From the NCBI RefSeq assembly GCF_008795985.1, contig NZ_VMHP01000002.1, positions 682,001 to 746,000 of the forward strand: a stretch of DNA of 64,000 nucleotides, in the 5' to 3' direction. The stretch comes from Marinobacter halotolerans (lineage in GTDB: Bacteria > Pseudomonadota > Gammaproteobacteria > Pseudomonadales > Oleiphilaceae). Shown piece after piece: positions 9,596-20,478 of the stretch; positions within the stretch are counted from its first letter, which is position 1; every line of letters starts with the position of its first letter. Below the pieces are notes generated by a model. The model did no database searches. It was not told the origin of the DNA and worked only from the letters and a program-made list of their open reading frames with translations. The position numbers and the translations under genes were made by a program.

Positions 9596-10969
9596 CTATA
9601 CAGGAGAATTATTGGAGCCCGTTTCTGCACTTACGGAGGTTACTTCAGCCTCGATGCGGCCACCGGATACCCTAGCGGTCACGGCATCGCCAGGGCTCAG
9701 GTGTCCAACTTCCCTGACAATATTACCCCGCCTATCCTGAACAATCGCATACCCCCGGCCCAGTGTGGCCAGCGGGCTGACTACGTTGAGGGTCTGGGCC
9801 AGATGTTCCATACGGTTGTTCTGACGATCCAGCTGTTGATTGATCGCCTTGGAGAGACGCTCATTGAGGTTGTCCAGGTTGTTATGGCTTTCCTTCAGGC
9901 GCCGGGAAGGAGATTGCAGCGTCAGACGCCCGCTGAGATGAGATGCCCGTGTCTCGGAACGCTCCAGCCGCTGGCGCATGGCCTTGCCAAGCCGAACATC
10001 CAGCTCGTCCATGCGCTGGGCCTTTTCCATAAGCTCACGCCGGGGATCGCGAAGTCGAGCGCTGAGGTGCCTGAGCGCGGTTTCCAGTCGGGTGAGGGCC
10101 CGCTTTGCGGCTCCCGCCAGCCGAAGTTCGCCTTCTTCCAGTTGGCGTATCCAGGTGGTCTGGTCCGGCGAGACCTTTTCCGCCGCCGCCGAGGGCGTCG
10201 GCGCCCTGAGGTCTGCGACAAAGTCGGCAATGGTTATGTCAACTTCATGGCCTACAGCGCTGACGGTGGCAATCGCTGATCCTGCAATGGCGCGGGCAAC
10301 GGCTTCTTCGTTGAAACACCACAGGTCTTCCAATGAGCCGCCTCCGCGGCCGATAACCAGCACATCCGCAACCCCATGGGCATTGGCGGTCTCGATGGCG
10401 CGCACGATATCGCTGGTCGCCGCTTTCCCCTGGACAGCCGTGGGGTAGAGGGTGACCGGAATCGAAGGGCAACGCCTGGCCAGAACGGTAAGGATGTCGT
10501 GAATGGCCGCCCCGGTCGGCGAGGTGATCACGCCGATGTGCCGCGGAACCGCCGGCAGCGGTTTCTTGCGCTCCATGTCGAACAGGCCTTCCTGCTGCAG
10601 ACGGGCTTTCAGAGCCTCGAAGGCCTGCTGCAGGGCGCCGGCGCCGGCAGGCTCGATCTGCTCGACGATAATCTGGAAATCACCGCGATTCTCGTAAAGG
10701 GTGACTTTCCCACGGATACGCACCTGGTCGCCTTCTTTGGGAATGTCCCGCACCCGCTGGTTAAAGCCGCGGAACATGGCGCAACGGACCTGGCATTTTT
10801 TATCTTTCAGGGAGAAATACCAGTGGCCGGAAGAGGGCCGTGAGAAGCCGGAAAGCTCGCCTTCGACCCACACCTGAAGAAAACTGGCCTCAAGGAGATG
10901 TCGGGCCTGATGGTTCAGTTCACTGACGGACAGCGCGCGGGGCCGGGAATCCTGGAAACCGTTGGTCAA
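9596..10969 (-). CDS. xseA: exodeoxyribonuclease VII large subunit
   Basis: Catalytic large subunit of ExoVII, which degrades single-stranded DNA from both ends. The 457-residue protein has the N-terminal OB fold (about 1-120, with LSVSELN and [18 protein letters not shown]), the catalytic core with [13 protein letters not shown] and [16 protein letters not shown], and a long coiled-coil-rich helical region followed by the C-terminal ALGRGYAIV segment. It is divergent from guaB, the common gammaproteobacterial arrangement. The small subunit xseB is not nearby. Confidence 0.96.
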   Translation of the reverse strand: MTNGFQDSRPRALSVSELNHQARHLLEASFLQVWVEGELSGFSRPSSGHWYFSLKDKKCQVRCAMFRGFNQRVRDIPKEGDQVRIRGKVTLYENRGDFQIIVEQIEPAGAGALQQAFEALKARLQQEGLFDMERKKPLPAVPRHIGVITSPTGAAIHDILTVLARRCPSIPVTLYPTAVQGKAATSDIVRAIETANAHGVADVLVIGRGGGSLEDLWCFNEEAVARAIAGSAIATVSAVGHEVDITIADFVADLRAPTPSAAAEKVSPDQTTWIRQLEEGELRLAGAAKRALTRLETALRHLSARLRDPRRELMEKAQRMDELDVRLGKAMRQRLERSETRASHLSGRLTLQSPSRRLKESHNNLDNLNERLSKAINQQLDRQNNRMEHLAQTLNVVSPLATLGRGYAIVQDRRGNIVREVGHLSPGDAVTARVSGGRIEAEVTSVSAETGSNNSPV

Positions 10970-11068
10970 AAGTGCACTCCAGTGGGTTGTATACGCAAAT
11001 GCCGAAAAAGAACTGGCAAAAATAACGGAATTTCAAAAAGATGCAAACTCAGGGGCGGAGGCTACCGG

Positions 11069-11097
11069 TTTACTGTCAATGACCGCGCACTTATAAT
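11069..11097 (+). promoter_or_regulatory. sigma-70 promoter of guaB
   Basis: A -35-like TTTACT at 11069-11074, a 17-bp spacer and a perfect -10 TATAAT at 11092-11097. The predicted start of transcription lies near 11104, giving a leader of about 58 nt before the guaB ATG at 11162. Confidence 0.7.
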
Positions 11098-11125
11098 AGG
11101 TCGATTAAGGATTTTGCTTTGCTGA

Positions 11126-12625
<1,500 letters not shown>

Positions 12626-12637
12626 CCGGTTCCCGAC

Positions 12638-12670
12638 AAGCGCGGCTCATCCAGTGAGTCGCGCTTTTTT
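12638..12670 (+). terminator. terminator/attenuator between guaB and guaA
   Basis: A hairpin with arms around GCGCGGCTCA and TGAGTCGCGC (one mismatch) and a 5-nt loop, followed by six T residues. It sits in the 65-nt guaB-guaA gap, so it would lower guaA transcription relative to guaB, or separate the two if guaA has its own promoter. Confidence 0.75.
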
Positions 12671-12690
12671 CTTTCTGATCTGAGGATTTC

Positions 12691-14268
12691 ATGGCTCATA
12701 ACATTCACGACCACCGCATTCTGATTCTCGATTTCGGCTCCCAGTACACCCAGCTGATTGCACGCCGGGTTCGCGAGATTGGCGTTTTCTGCGAAGTTCG
12801 GGCGTTTGATATCACCGATGAGGAACTGGCCGAGTTTGCGCCCAGAGGCATCATTCTTGCCGGTGGTCCCGAATCCGTGACCCAGCTTGGCGGGCCAAGG
12901 GCTCCGGAGGGGCTGTTTGATCGCGGCATCCCCATTCTGGGCATCTGCTACGGAATGCAGACCATGGCAGAACAGCTTGGCGGCCGCGTGGCCAGCTCCG
13001 AGAAGCGTGAATTCGGCTATTCCCAGGTCAAGGTGCGGGCGGACGGCCCGCTGTTGAAAGATATCACCGATCATCTGACGCCCTCTGGGGAGTCCCTGCT
13101 GGATGTCTGGATGAGTCACGGCGACAAGGTCGTGCAGATGCCTGATGGCTTCGAGCTGCTGGCATCTACGGAAAGCGCACCCATTGCGGCCATGCAGGAC
13201 GTCAGTCGCAAGCTCTACGGAGTGCAGTTTCATCCTGAGGTAACACATACCCTTCAGGGCAAGCGCATCCTCGAGCATTTCGTATTCAGCATTTCCCAAT
13301 GCGAGGCTCTCTGGACGCCCGCCCGGATCGTGGACGATGCGGTTGAACAGATCCGCAATCAGGTTGGCAAGGATAAGGTCCTGCTTGGGCTTTCCGGCGG
13401 CGTGGACAGCTCCGTCACCGCGGCCCTGCTGCATAAGGCCATTGGCGATCAGCTCACCTGTGTATTCGTGGATAACGGCCTGCTTAGGCTTCATGAAGGC
13501 GACCAGGTCATGGACATGTTCGCCAGCAACATGGGTGTGAAGGTGATCCGTGTTGATGCCGAAGACCTGTTCCTGTCCAAGCTGAAAGGCGTGGATGATC
13601 CGGAAGCCAAGCGCAAGATCATCGGCAATACCTTTATCGATGTGTTCGACAGCGAAGCCGCCACAATTACCGATGTGAACTGGCTGGCCCAGGGCACCAT
13701 CTATCCGGATGTGATCGAATCGGCCGCGTCAAAGACCGGCAAGGCCCATGTCATCAAGTCCCACCACAATGTGGGCGGACTGCCGGAAACCATGAAAATG
13801 AAACTGGTTGAGCCGCTGCGGGAGCTGTTCAAGGACGAGGTCCGCCGCATTGGCCTGGAATTGGGCCTGCCTTACGATATGGTCTATCGTCATCCGTTCC
13901 CCGGGCCGGGTCTGGGCGTGCGGATTCTGGGCGAAGTGAAGAAGGAATACGCGGACATCCTGCGCCTTGCCGATGCGATCTTCCTGGAAGAGCTGCACAG
14001 GGCGGATTTCTACCACAAAACCAGTCAGGCCTTCGCCGTGTTCCTGCCGGTTAAATCCGTTGGCGTTGTCGGCGACGCCCGTCGTTATGAATACGTGGTT
14101 GCGCTTCGCGCGGTCGAGACCATCGATTTCATGACGGCCCGCTGGGCGCACTTGCCTTACGACCTGCTGGAAACCGTGTCGAACCGGATCATCAACGAGA
14201 TCACCGGGGTTTCACGGGTTACCTACGACGTGTCGTCCAAGCCGCCTGCCACGATTGAGTGGGAGTAA
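12691..14268 (+). CDS. guaA: GMP synthase (glutamine-hydrolysing)
   Basis: Converts XMP to GMP using glutamine and ATP. The 525-residue protein has an N-terminal class I glutamine amidotransferase domain (catalytic Cys in GICYGMQ near residue 88, His/Glu in QFHPEVTH), the ATP pyrophosphatase P-loop LSGGVDSSV near residue 234 and the C-terminal dimerisation domain ending in the invariant PPATIEWE. Length is exactly that of E. coli GuaA. Its stop codon is inside the left arm of a long hairpin. Confidence 0.98.
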   Translation: MAHNIHDHRILILDFGSQYTQLIARRVREIGVFCEVRAFDITDEELAEFAPRGIILAGGPESVTQLGGPRAPEGLFDRGIPILGICYGMQTMAEQLGGRVASSEKREFGYSQVKVRADGPLLKDITDHLTPSGESLLDVWMSHGDKVVQMPDGFELLASTESAPIAAMQDVSRKLYGVQFHPEVTHTLQGKRILEHFVFSISQCEALWTPARIVDDAVEQIRNQVGKDKVLLGLSGGVDSSVTAALLHKAIGDQLTCVFVDNGLLRLHEGDQVMDMFASNMGVKVIRVDAEDLFLSKLKGVDDPEAKRKIIGNTFIDVFDSEAATITDVNWLAQGTIYPDVIESAASKTGKAHVIKSHHNVGGLPETMKMKLVEPLRELFKDEVRRIGLELGLPYDMVYRHPFPGPGLGVRILGEVKKEYADILRLADAIFLEELHRADFYHKTSQAFAVFLPVKSVGVVGDARRYEYVVALRAVETIDFMTARWAHLPYDLLETVSNRIINEITGVSRVTYDVSSKPPATIEWE

Positions 14269-14316
14269 GGTCAGGCACTCGTCCCCGTCTTGGGATCGAG
14301 TGCCTGCGCCCTTACT
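14264..14316. repeat. long inverted repeat overlapping the guaA stop
   Basis: Two nested arm pairs form a long stem: AGTAAGG (14264-14270) with CCTTACT (14310-14316), and CAGGCACTCG (14272-14281) with CGAGTGCCTG (14297-14306). There is no T tract. It includes the guaA stop codon and lies between guaA and the remnant read from the other strand. It may be a T-less transcription barrier or an mRNA 3' stabiliser. Confidence 0.7.
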
Positions 14317-14323
14317 GGACTAT

Positions 14324-14905
14324 CTAACGGTCCTGACTACGACCTCTGGCAAGGCGAAATACCGAGCTCAGCAGCAGGCCACCGGCCAATAGTGCTAGTG
14401 ATCCCGGTTCGGGAACCTCACGGGGGACCGGCGGAGCCGAAAAAATAGCACCGACCGCGTCAATATCCGCTCCTACTGTTGAGCCACTTGAAGCGCCCTC
14501 ATCAATGTCGTCAATCAGCTGGACAGCGTCGAATCTGAGTTGGCCGGCCCCGAAACCTCCGAATACAGAATCAATATCCAGGGACGAAGTCGCACCAAAT
14601 ACTTTACCGATACTGAAGAAACCATCATTGATCTCCAGTCCGCTGAAAGCGCCAAGCAGGCTGAGGGTATCCGCCGTCGGACGAATGGCAACAAAGGTGT
14701 CTTCGACATCCGGTCCGATCTCGAAGATGTGCAGGTCGTTGTCTGCGTCACCGCTGTTGGTAAGGCTGTTGTTATCGAACAGCAATTGGATCAGTCCACC
14801 GCTACCTAACGAAACCGATCCGATATTCGAAGAATAGTCTGGCGCACCCAGGGCAGCCCCAGGATCAAGGAAGTTCGGGTCCGTCGGGACGGTCCCGCCG
14901 CCTGA
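14324..14905 (-). pseudogene. 5'-truncated PEP-CTERM protein remnant
   Basis: About 193 codons encode the C-terminal part of a PEP-CTERM protein: a DPxAALGAPDYS-type opening, the SVSLGSGGLIQLLFDNN strand, DLHIFEIGPDVEDTFV and TVGADIDAVGAI, then VPEPGS, a hydrophobic helix and an Arg-rich tail, the signal processed by exosortase. The signal peptide that such a protein needs is missing. Between the stop of the upstream GGDEF/EAL gene (14970) and this region there is no ATG, GTG or TTG in frame; the only in-frame starts lie inside the upstream gene's coding sequence. I read it as a remnant whose 5' end was deleted. No exosortase gene is in the window. Confidence 0.7.
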
Positions 14906-14969
14906 GTTGCGCCTTTTACGGCGAGGGTAGGAAGGCAGAAAACTACCGGCTGTAAAGATTGCTGACGGT

Positions 14970-17900
14970 TTACCGGGGGCCCAGGCTATCCAGTCTGCGG
15001 GGTTTGGCAATACCAAAGCCCTGACCATAGTCCACCTGTATCTCCCGGAGGGCTTCCATGGTTTCCATGTCTTCGACATATTCCGCGATTGTGCGAAGAT
15101 CCAGAAAATGGCAGAGCTCGTTGATTGACCGCACCATGGCGTAATTCGTCATGTTGGTGGTGAGATCGCGAACAAAGATGCCGTCGATTTTTACGTAGTC
15201 CACCGGAAGCTTCTGAAGGTACGCGTAAGAGGAGAGGCCGGTTCCAAAATCGTCGAGAGCGAAACGGCAGTTCAGGCGTTTCAGCTCGTTCATGAAATCA
15301 GCGGCAAAGTGGAGGTTGGAAACCGCAGAGGTCTCGGTCACCTCGAAACAGAGCTTGTGCGCCAGCTCCGGACTTCTCCTGAGCATTGTTTCCAGCCCAA
15401 GCATGAAGCTGTCGTCGCTCAATGAAGCGCCTGATAGATTTACGTTTAGTGTCGTAATCTTTTCCAGGGCGTCCGGATTATTCCGCATCCAACTCATTAT
15501 CTCTGAAACAACCCACATATCCACTCTGGTGCTTCGCCTGAACTGTTCTGCCGCTTCGATATAACCCTGGGGAGAGACTTCTGCCCCGGAGCTGTCCTTT
15601 AATCCCAGCAAAAGTTCATACATGTTGCCCTCGCCCGACTCGGGGTCGAGAGAAACGATGGGCTGCGCGCGTAGATAAAGGCTTCCATCCTGGATGGTGC
15701 GATCAATCTCGGTTACCCACTGACGGCTGCTGTTCCGTAAGGGTTTGTCAGTCTCCCGAACCAGTTCAATGCGGTTGCCGCCCTGCTTTTTAGCGGTTCG
15801 CAGGGAGAGGCTGGCCTGGTTGAGAAGATCTCCGGGCGACGAGTCGGCTTCGGTCACCGGCCTTATGCTTATACTCACGGACGTCCTATATTCCGCCGAA
15901 CCATGATGGAAAACCTGCCGCTCGATCTGGCGCCGGATGGATTCGGCAAAATCCAGACAGTCTTCTGTGGCGACATCGTCCAGAATGGCGGCGAACTCAT
16001 TGCCGCTTATCCTGCCTATACAGGCATTCGGAAAGCGTTCCTGACACTCATTGCGAAGTCTTTCGGCAACGTGCTTCAGCAGCGCGTCACCGGTTTCGGC
16101 GCCGTAGGATGCGTTAATCACGCTGAATTCATCAATATCCAGTATCAGCAAGGCCGCGCCCGCGTCTCCGGAAGGGGCCGGGGCTCCGTTGATGCGTTGC
16201 AGTATCTGCTTTTCGAAATCATGCCGATGCATGCAGCCGGTGAGGGCATCGTGGGTGGCCTGAAAATTCAGCTTTCGATAAATGTCCTCAACGACGGCGA
16301 AAAGGCTCTGATCCAGAAAGGGAATTTCATGATCCCTGACCAACCACGCCTGGCCGTCGGCAAGTTTCTCCACAAACTCCGGGAAGTTAAAACTGACCTC
16401 ACTCATTCCTTTGGGGGAGAGAAAAACAAATCGCAGGGATTCCTCCCCGCCCCACACCAGGCGCATTCGCCGGACCTCGCCGCTTTCGAGCCGGATTTCT
16501 ACCCAGTCACCAACCGCAATGTCCCTCGCTCTTATGGCCCAGCGACTGTCCTCGACTTCCGGTGCCAGTGTTGTGTCTGCATCATCGTTGTCGCCGTACG
16601 ACTCCAGCCAGGTAGTCTCTGCTTCCTGGTGACCCTCGAGAACCCGGGTCAGCTCGTCGATTACCGATCGGGTCAGCGCGGGATTACCAACGGTTTTGAG
16701 CTCCCGCTCGATGAACCTTAGTGTGACCCCGCTTTCTAGCTCCTTCTCGAACGCCAACTCGCCTGATGTGCCGTCTGGAGATAACCACTCCTGTAGCTGG
16801 CTCACAATCTCAAAAAGCTCTTCACATTGACGGGTTTCCGGGCCTTCCCGCAGCATCGCCAGGACAATGAGTTGCTCCCAGCCGGCTTCCAGCAGGCGGG
16901 TCAGTACCTTGGGTGTCTGCCGCCCAGCCAGAAGCCCGTTCAGTCGTTTGCCTGCGGCCCGGCGTGTCTGGCGCAGACGCTCCTTGCCTTCGAGGTTCTT
17001 GGCCAGCCGTTCCGAGTTGCGGACAAAAGATCGGTCCTGTCGCTCGACAAGTTGCCTTAGCCGTTCACCCACAACCTCAAGCTGGTCAGGATCCGATGCG
17101 TCCAGATTGGTCAGTTCATCAATAATTTCGGCAACCGTGGCTTCCAGTTTCTTGCTCGACGCCCGTTCTGCAAGGCAGATGTGCATCAGGTTATTGATAA
17201 TGCTGCGGGCCGGGTGGTTCTCATCGTTCAGAAAATCCGGAGTCTCAACCAGTGTTTCGAAGATCGGTAATCGAAGCATTTGCAGATGGTGGCGGAGTGG
17301 TTCTGAAAGCTCCTCCTGGGTTTTTAGCGGGGCGAATATCCGGTCTACAAGGCTCGCCTTCTCAACAGCCGTGCGGTCAAGCGCACCGGCCAGGCCTGCG
17401 TCTGACACAGCCAGTTCCTGCAGAAGCCCCTCCATGTCCGGCTCTTCGCTTTTCAGGCGGTCCAGAATCTCAGTTCGCCTGGGCCTGAGGTTTTCAGTCA
17501 GTTGCGGGTTGGGTGCCTGCCAGCCTGATCCTGCTGCTCTCGGGTCCTCTTCCAGGGCCATTAACCGGAAAAGGGATTGGCCGGCCGTCGGCATTGTCGA
17601 GACCGCCTCGCCCGACCGGGAATTCCGGGCCGGCGTGCCGGCGCTGCTTTGATCGGCAAGGCTGTCAGCCTTTTGCGCTGTCTCGCTGCTTGACCAGTTT
17701 GCCGGCAGTTCGGTCAGGTCGATGGCTTCAAGCCCGCCCCGACGGAAGTCGTTAATCATGGAGCGGATCGCGGCGGGCCAGATTCCTGCAAGGGCGCTCT
17801 CCCAGGCCCGGTATATGGTCTGGCGATGTTCCCGAGCTATGCCCAGGTGGTCGACCATGTATTGCAGGCAAATGCTGAGCGCTCTGGGAGTAAGCGGATT

Positions 17901-18686
17901 GTTGTTTTCGTTAACGTCACGTTTGAAAATCTGGTTCAGAAACTGATTCAGCAGGAAAGTGGTGCCACGATTCTGCGAGTTGATGCGATTGGAGATGGCC
18001 TGCAGGTCCAACCAGTCTTCAAATTCGTGCTGTTCCAGCAGATGCAGTTCCTTCGCGCCGCGGCGGGACTGGGGGCTTGGCTCAAGATCGGCCTGGTTAG
18101 CCTGAAATTGCGTCTGAAAGTCCTGGAGCATCCGTTGTTCGCGACTCTGAAAGATAAAGCGCATGTCCTTCAGGCGCGTAATGTCCCGCAGCTCTGCCGC
18201 CTGCTGGAGCTCTGATTCGATGCCTTCAAACGTGCTTTCCATGAACTCGGGAAGCAGCTGCTCCAGCAGCCTGCGACAATGCTGGTTGTAAAGGTGACTG
18301 AGGGACGGCGCGCCGGCGGGCGGCATCAGCTTTGTTGAGGCAGCTCCCAGTTGCAGCAGTCGGTCGAATTCACTGGTTGTGGTCTGCTCGCGTGCCGTAA
18401 CCTCGAGGAAAATCCGACTCGCCGGTCCGGCAGGGACGAGGCCTTTAAATTGGAAATGCTGCTTGTCCTGTCCGTCATCGGGGAAAATGTGCAACTCGGC
18501 CGGAATAGCGTCCGGTGATGAGAGCTGCTCATAGACGGCCGGGGAGGAAAAGTCTTTTAGCTGGAATCGAACGGTGGGGCCGTCCTGGCTGACACGCTCA
18601 ATCAGGCACGAACAGGGAATAAGCCCCGGAGTCACTAAAAGCGCGTCCATCTTGAGTATCAGTCTTGAAGCCTTGGCCCGGGTCAT
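14970..18686 (-). CDS. DUF1631-GGDEF-EAL cyclic-di-GMP protein
   Basis: A 1238-residue cytoplasmic protein. An N-terminal part of about 110 residues is vaguely PilZ-like (uncertain), then a long helical DUF1631 region runs to about residue 660, followed by a linker, a GGDEF domain (DALTGCMHRHDFE to about 955) and a C-terminal EAL domain. The GGDEF signature is SGNEF (894-898), so cyclase activity is doubtful. The EAL domain has ELL at 1024 instead of EAL, but keeps the NxSG, ExTE, DDFGTG (1145-1150) and VKID (Lys1166) motifs, so phosphodiesterase activity is possible. I chose the ATG at 18686 because AGGAAGG stands 6 nt before it; the frame is open to 18902 but would overlap tadA. Confidence 0.88.
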   Translation of the reverse strand: MTRAKASRLILKMDALLVTPGLIPCSCLIERVSQDGPTVRFQLKDFSSPAVYEQLSSPDAIPAELHIFPDDGQDKQHFQFKGLVPAGPASRIFLEVTAREQTTTSEFDRLLQLGAASTKLMPPAGAPSLSHLYNQHCRRLLEQLLPEFMESTFEGIESELQQAAELRDITRLKDMRFIFQSREQRMLQDFQTQFQANQADLEPSPQSRRGAKELHLLEQHEFEDWLDLQAISNRINSQNRGTTFLLNQFLNQIFKRDVNENNNPLTPRALSICLQYMVDHLGIAREHRQTIYRAWESALAGIWPAAIRSMINDFRRGGLEAIDLTELPANWSSSETAQKADSLADQSSAGTPARNSRSGEAVSTMPTAGQSLFRLMALEEDPRAAGSGWQAPNPQLTENLRPRRTEILDRLKSEEPDMEGLLQELAVSDAGLAGALDRTAVEKASLVDRIFAPLKTQEELSEPLRHHLQMLRLPIFETLVETPDFLNDENHPARSIINNLMHICLAERASSKKLEATVAEIIDELTNLDASDPDQLEVVGERLRQLVERQDRSFVRNSERLAKNLEGKERLRQTRRAAGKRLNGLLAGRQTPKVLTRLLEAGWEQLIVLAMLREGPETRQCEELFEIVSQLQEWLSPDGTSGELAFEKELESGVTLRFIERELKTVGNPALTRSVIDELTRVLEGHQEAETTWLESYGDNDDADTTLAPEVEDSRWAIRARDIAVGDWVEIRLESGEVRRMRLVWGGEESLRFVFLSPKGMSEVSFNFPEFVEKLADGQAWLVRDHEIPFLDQSLFAVVEDIYRKLNFQATHDALTGCMHRHDFEKQILQRINGAPAPSGDAGAALLILDIDEFSVINASYGAETGDALLKHVAERLRNECQERFPNACIGRISGNEFAAILDDVATEDCLDFAESIRRQIERQVFHHGSAEYRTSVSISIRPVTEADSSPGDLLNQASLSLRTAKKQGGNRIELVRETDKPLRNSSRQWVTEIDRTIQDGSLYLRAQPIVSLDPESGEGNMYELLLGLKDSSGAEVSPQGYIEAAEQFRRSTRVDMWVVSEIMSWMRNNPDALEKITTLNVNLSGASLSDDSFMLGLETMLRRSPELAHKLCFEVTETSAVSNLHFAADFMNELKRLNCRFALDDFGTGLSSYAYLQKLPVDYVKIDGIFVRDLTTNMTNYAMVRSINELCHFLDLRTIAEYVEDMETMEALREIQVDYGQGFGIAKPRRLDSLGPR

Positions 18687-18891
18687 CAACCGCCTTCCTG
18701 AGCAGAATAAATGAATCAGTGTTCCGTCTTTGCTTTGCCCAAGTGTAAGGCGATCGCTGCCAGAAGCAAAGTTAATCCGGATGAACGGGTGCGGCTGTCT
18801 CTGACGGCAGATGGATGCGAACTGCCACACTGCGGTGTTATATTCCCGTTCTTGAGAAAGCGCGGTAAGTTCATTTGAGGGGTGCGCGGCT

Positions 18892-19410
18892 TTGGGCAAC
18901 ATGCCAGATCAGGTTGACGGGTTGACCGACAGTTACTGGATGAACAGGGCTCTTGCTCTGGCGGAGTTGGCAAAGCGGATTGGCGAGGTACCGGTTGGCG
19001 CCGTGGTGGTGCTGGATGGACGGGAAATCGGGGCGGGTTTCAATGCCCCGATATCCGGTTGTGATCCGACCGCTCACGCGGAAATACGTGCTCTGCGGGA
19101 TGCCGCAGCCCGGGTGGGCAATTATCGGCTTTCCGGGGCAACGCTCTACGTCACGCTTGAGCCCTGCACCATGTGCGTCGGGGCGGTCGTTCATAGTAGA
19201 ATCAGCCGCTTGGTTTATGGGGCGACTGAGCCGAAAGCCGGCGCGGTTGAATCGATTCGTCAGAGCCTTCAGGAAAGCCATCTTAACTGGCAGGTAGAGT
19301 CCGTGGGCGGCGTCCTGGCGGATCAGTGTAGCAGCATCATCAGCGAGTTTTTTTCTGCGCGACGGGCCCAGATTCGCCGTCGCAGGCAGGCTCAGACAGG
19401 GAAGGAGTAA
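18892..19410 (+). CDS. tadA: tRNA adenosine(34) deaminase
   Basis: Essential enzyme converting A34 to inosine in tRNA-Arg(ACG). The deaminase zinc motif HAE (DPTAHAEIRAL, about residue 62) and PCTMCVGA (about 92-99) are intact, and the 172-residue length is normal. Two starts are possible: TTG at 18892, which has GAGGGG 9 nt upstream, or ATG at 18901, whose spacing to that site is too long. I favour TTG. It is divergent from the GGDEF/EAL gene and 9 nt upstream of galE. Confidence 0.94.
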   Translation: MGNMPDQVDGLTDSYWMNRALALAELAKRIGEVPVGAVVVLDGREIGAGFNAPISGCDPTAHAEIRALRDAAARVGNYRLSGATLYVTLEPCTMCVGAVVHSRISRLVYGATEPKAGAVESIRQSLQESHLNWQVESVGGVLADQCSSIISEFFSARRAQIRRRRQAQTGKE

Positions 19411-19419
19411 TAGCAGCCA

Positions 19420-20406
19420 ATGAAAGTACTTGTGACTGGAGGCGCCGGCTACATCGGCAGCCACGTCGTTCGGCAGTTGGGCGAGGCGGGCCACGACATC
19501 GTGATTTTCGATAACCTGTCTACCGGCTATCGCTGGGCGGTTACCTGTGGTGAGCTTGTTGTCGGGGATCTTGCTGATGAAGCTACTATCGAGCAGGTTT
19601 TCGCGGATCATGCTTTCGAGGCTGTGCTCCACTTCGCGGCCAATATTGTGGTGCCGGAATCCGTTGAAAACCCCCTGAAGTATTACAGTAACAACACCCG
19701 TAATACCCTGAACCTGTTGAAAGCCGTTGAGCGACACCAGGTTCCCCGCATGGTGTTTTCCTCTACAGCAGCCGTTTACGGCATGCCCGAACAGACCGTA
19801 CTGACAGAAGATTTGCCGTTGGCGCCGATCAATCCTTACGGTGCATCCAAAATGATGAGCGAACGGATGATCATGGACCTGGCCGCGGCAAGCTCACTGA
19901 ACTACGTTATTTTGCGCTATTTCAACGTCGCAGGGGCCAACCCGGACGGACTGCTGGGCCAGGCCACGCCCGAGGCCACGCACCTGATCAAGGTTGCCTG
20001 CGAGTGTGTTACCGGCAAGCGCGATGGCATGAGCATCTTTGGTACCGACTACGATACCCGCGATGGCACCTGTATCCGTGATTACATTCACGTGGAAGAC
20101 CTGGCCAAAGCCCATGTGATGGCGCTGGATTATATGGCCGGCGGCGGTGAATCCCGTGTACTGAACTGCGGTTATGGCCGTGGTTTTACCGTTCGCGAAG
20201 TGATTGAAATGGTGAAGCAGGAATCCGGCGTCGATTTCAGTGTGACTGAAACCGGCCGCCGGCCAGGGGACCCGGGTGCACTGATGGCCGATAACACCAG
20301 AATCCGGGACGTGCTCGGATGGGAGCCATCGTTCGATGACCTGAAGACCATCGTTTCAACGGCGCTGGCCTGGGAAAAGATCTGGGCTGAAAGGCAGTCG
20401 CACTAG
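19420..20406 (+). CDS. galE: UDP-glucose 4-epimerase
   Basis: Extended short-chain dehydrogenase interconverting UDP-glucose and UDP-galactose. The Rossmann motif GGAGYIGSH is at residues 7-15, the catalytic SST at 114-116 and YGASK at 140-144; the 328-residue length fits GalE. It lies 9 nt behind tadA and 72 nt before ugd, so it belongs to a nucleotide-sugar group supplying surface polysaccharides; galU, also in the window, makes its substrate. Confidence 0.93.
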   Translation: MKVLVTGGAGYIGSHVVRQLGEAGHDIVIFDNLSTGYRWAVTCGELVVGDLADEATIEQVFADHAFEAVLHFAANIVVPESVENPLKYYSNNTRNTLNLLKAVERHQVPRMVFSSTAAVYGMPEQTVLTEDLPLAPINPYGASKMMSERMIMDLAAASSLNYVILRYFNVAGANPDGLLGQATPEATHLIKVACECVTGKRDGMSIFGTDYDTRDGTCIRDYIHVEDLAKAHVMALDYMAGGGESRVLNCGYGRGFTVREVIEMVKQESGVDFSVTETGRRPGDPGALMADNTRIRDVLGWEPSFDDLKTIVSTALAWEKIWAERQSH

Positions 20407-20451
20407 AGCTAAACGTGCCGCCCTTATTCAAAAGCTAAGAATTCTATTCAA

Positions 20452-20465
20452 ATTTATTGATAAAT
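20452..20465. promoter_or_regulatory. AT palindrome upstream of ugd
   Basis: ATTTAT-TG-ATAAAT is a perfect 6+6 palindrome 14 bp before the ugd ATG, in a locally AT-rich 72-bp spacer. It may be an operator or simply part of a promoter region; chance is a real alternative in AT-rich DNA. Confidence 0.3.
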
Positions 20466-20478
20466 CAGGATTTTAAGG

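Noticed and set aside
14906..15079. Upstream extension of the PEP-CTERM frame to an ATG at 15079
   Set aside because: The extension lies inside the EAL gene and encodes no signal peptide, so it is not a real N-terminus.
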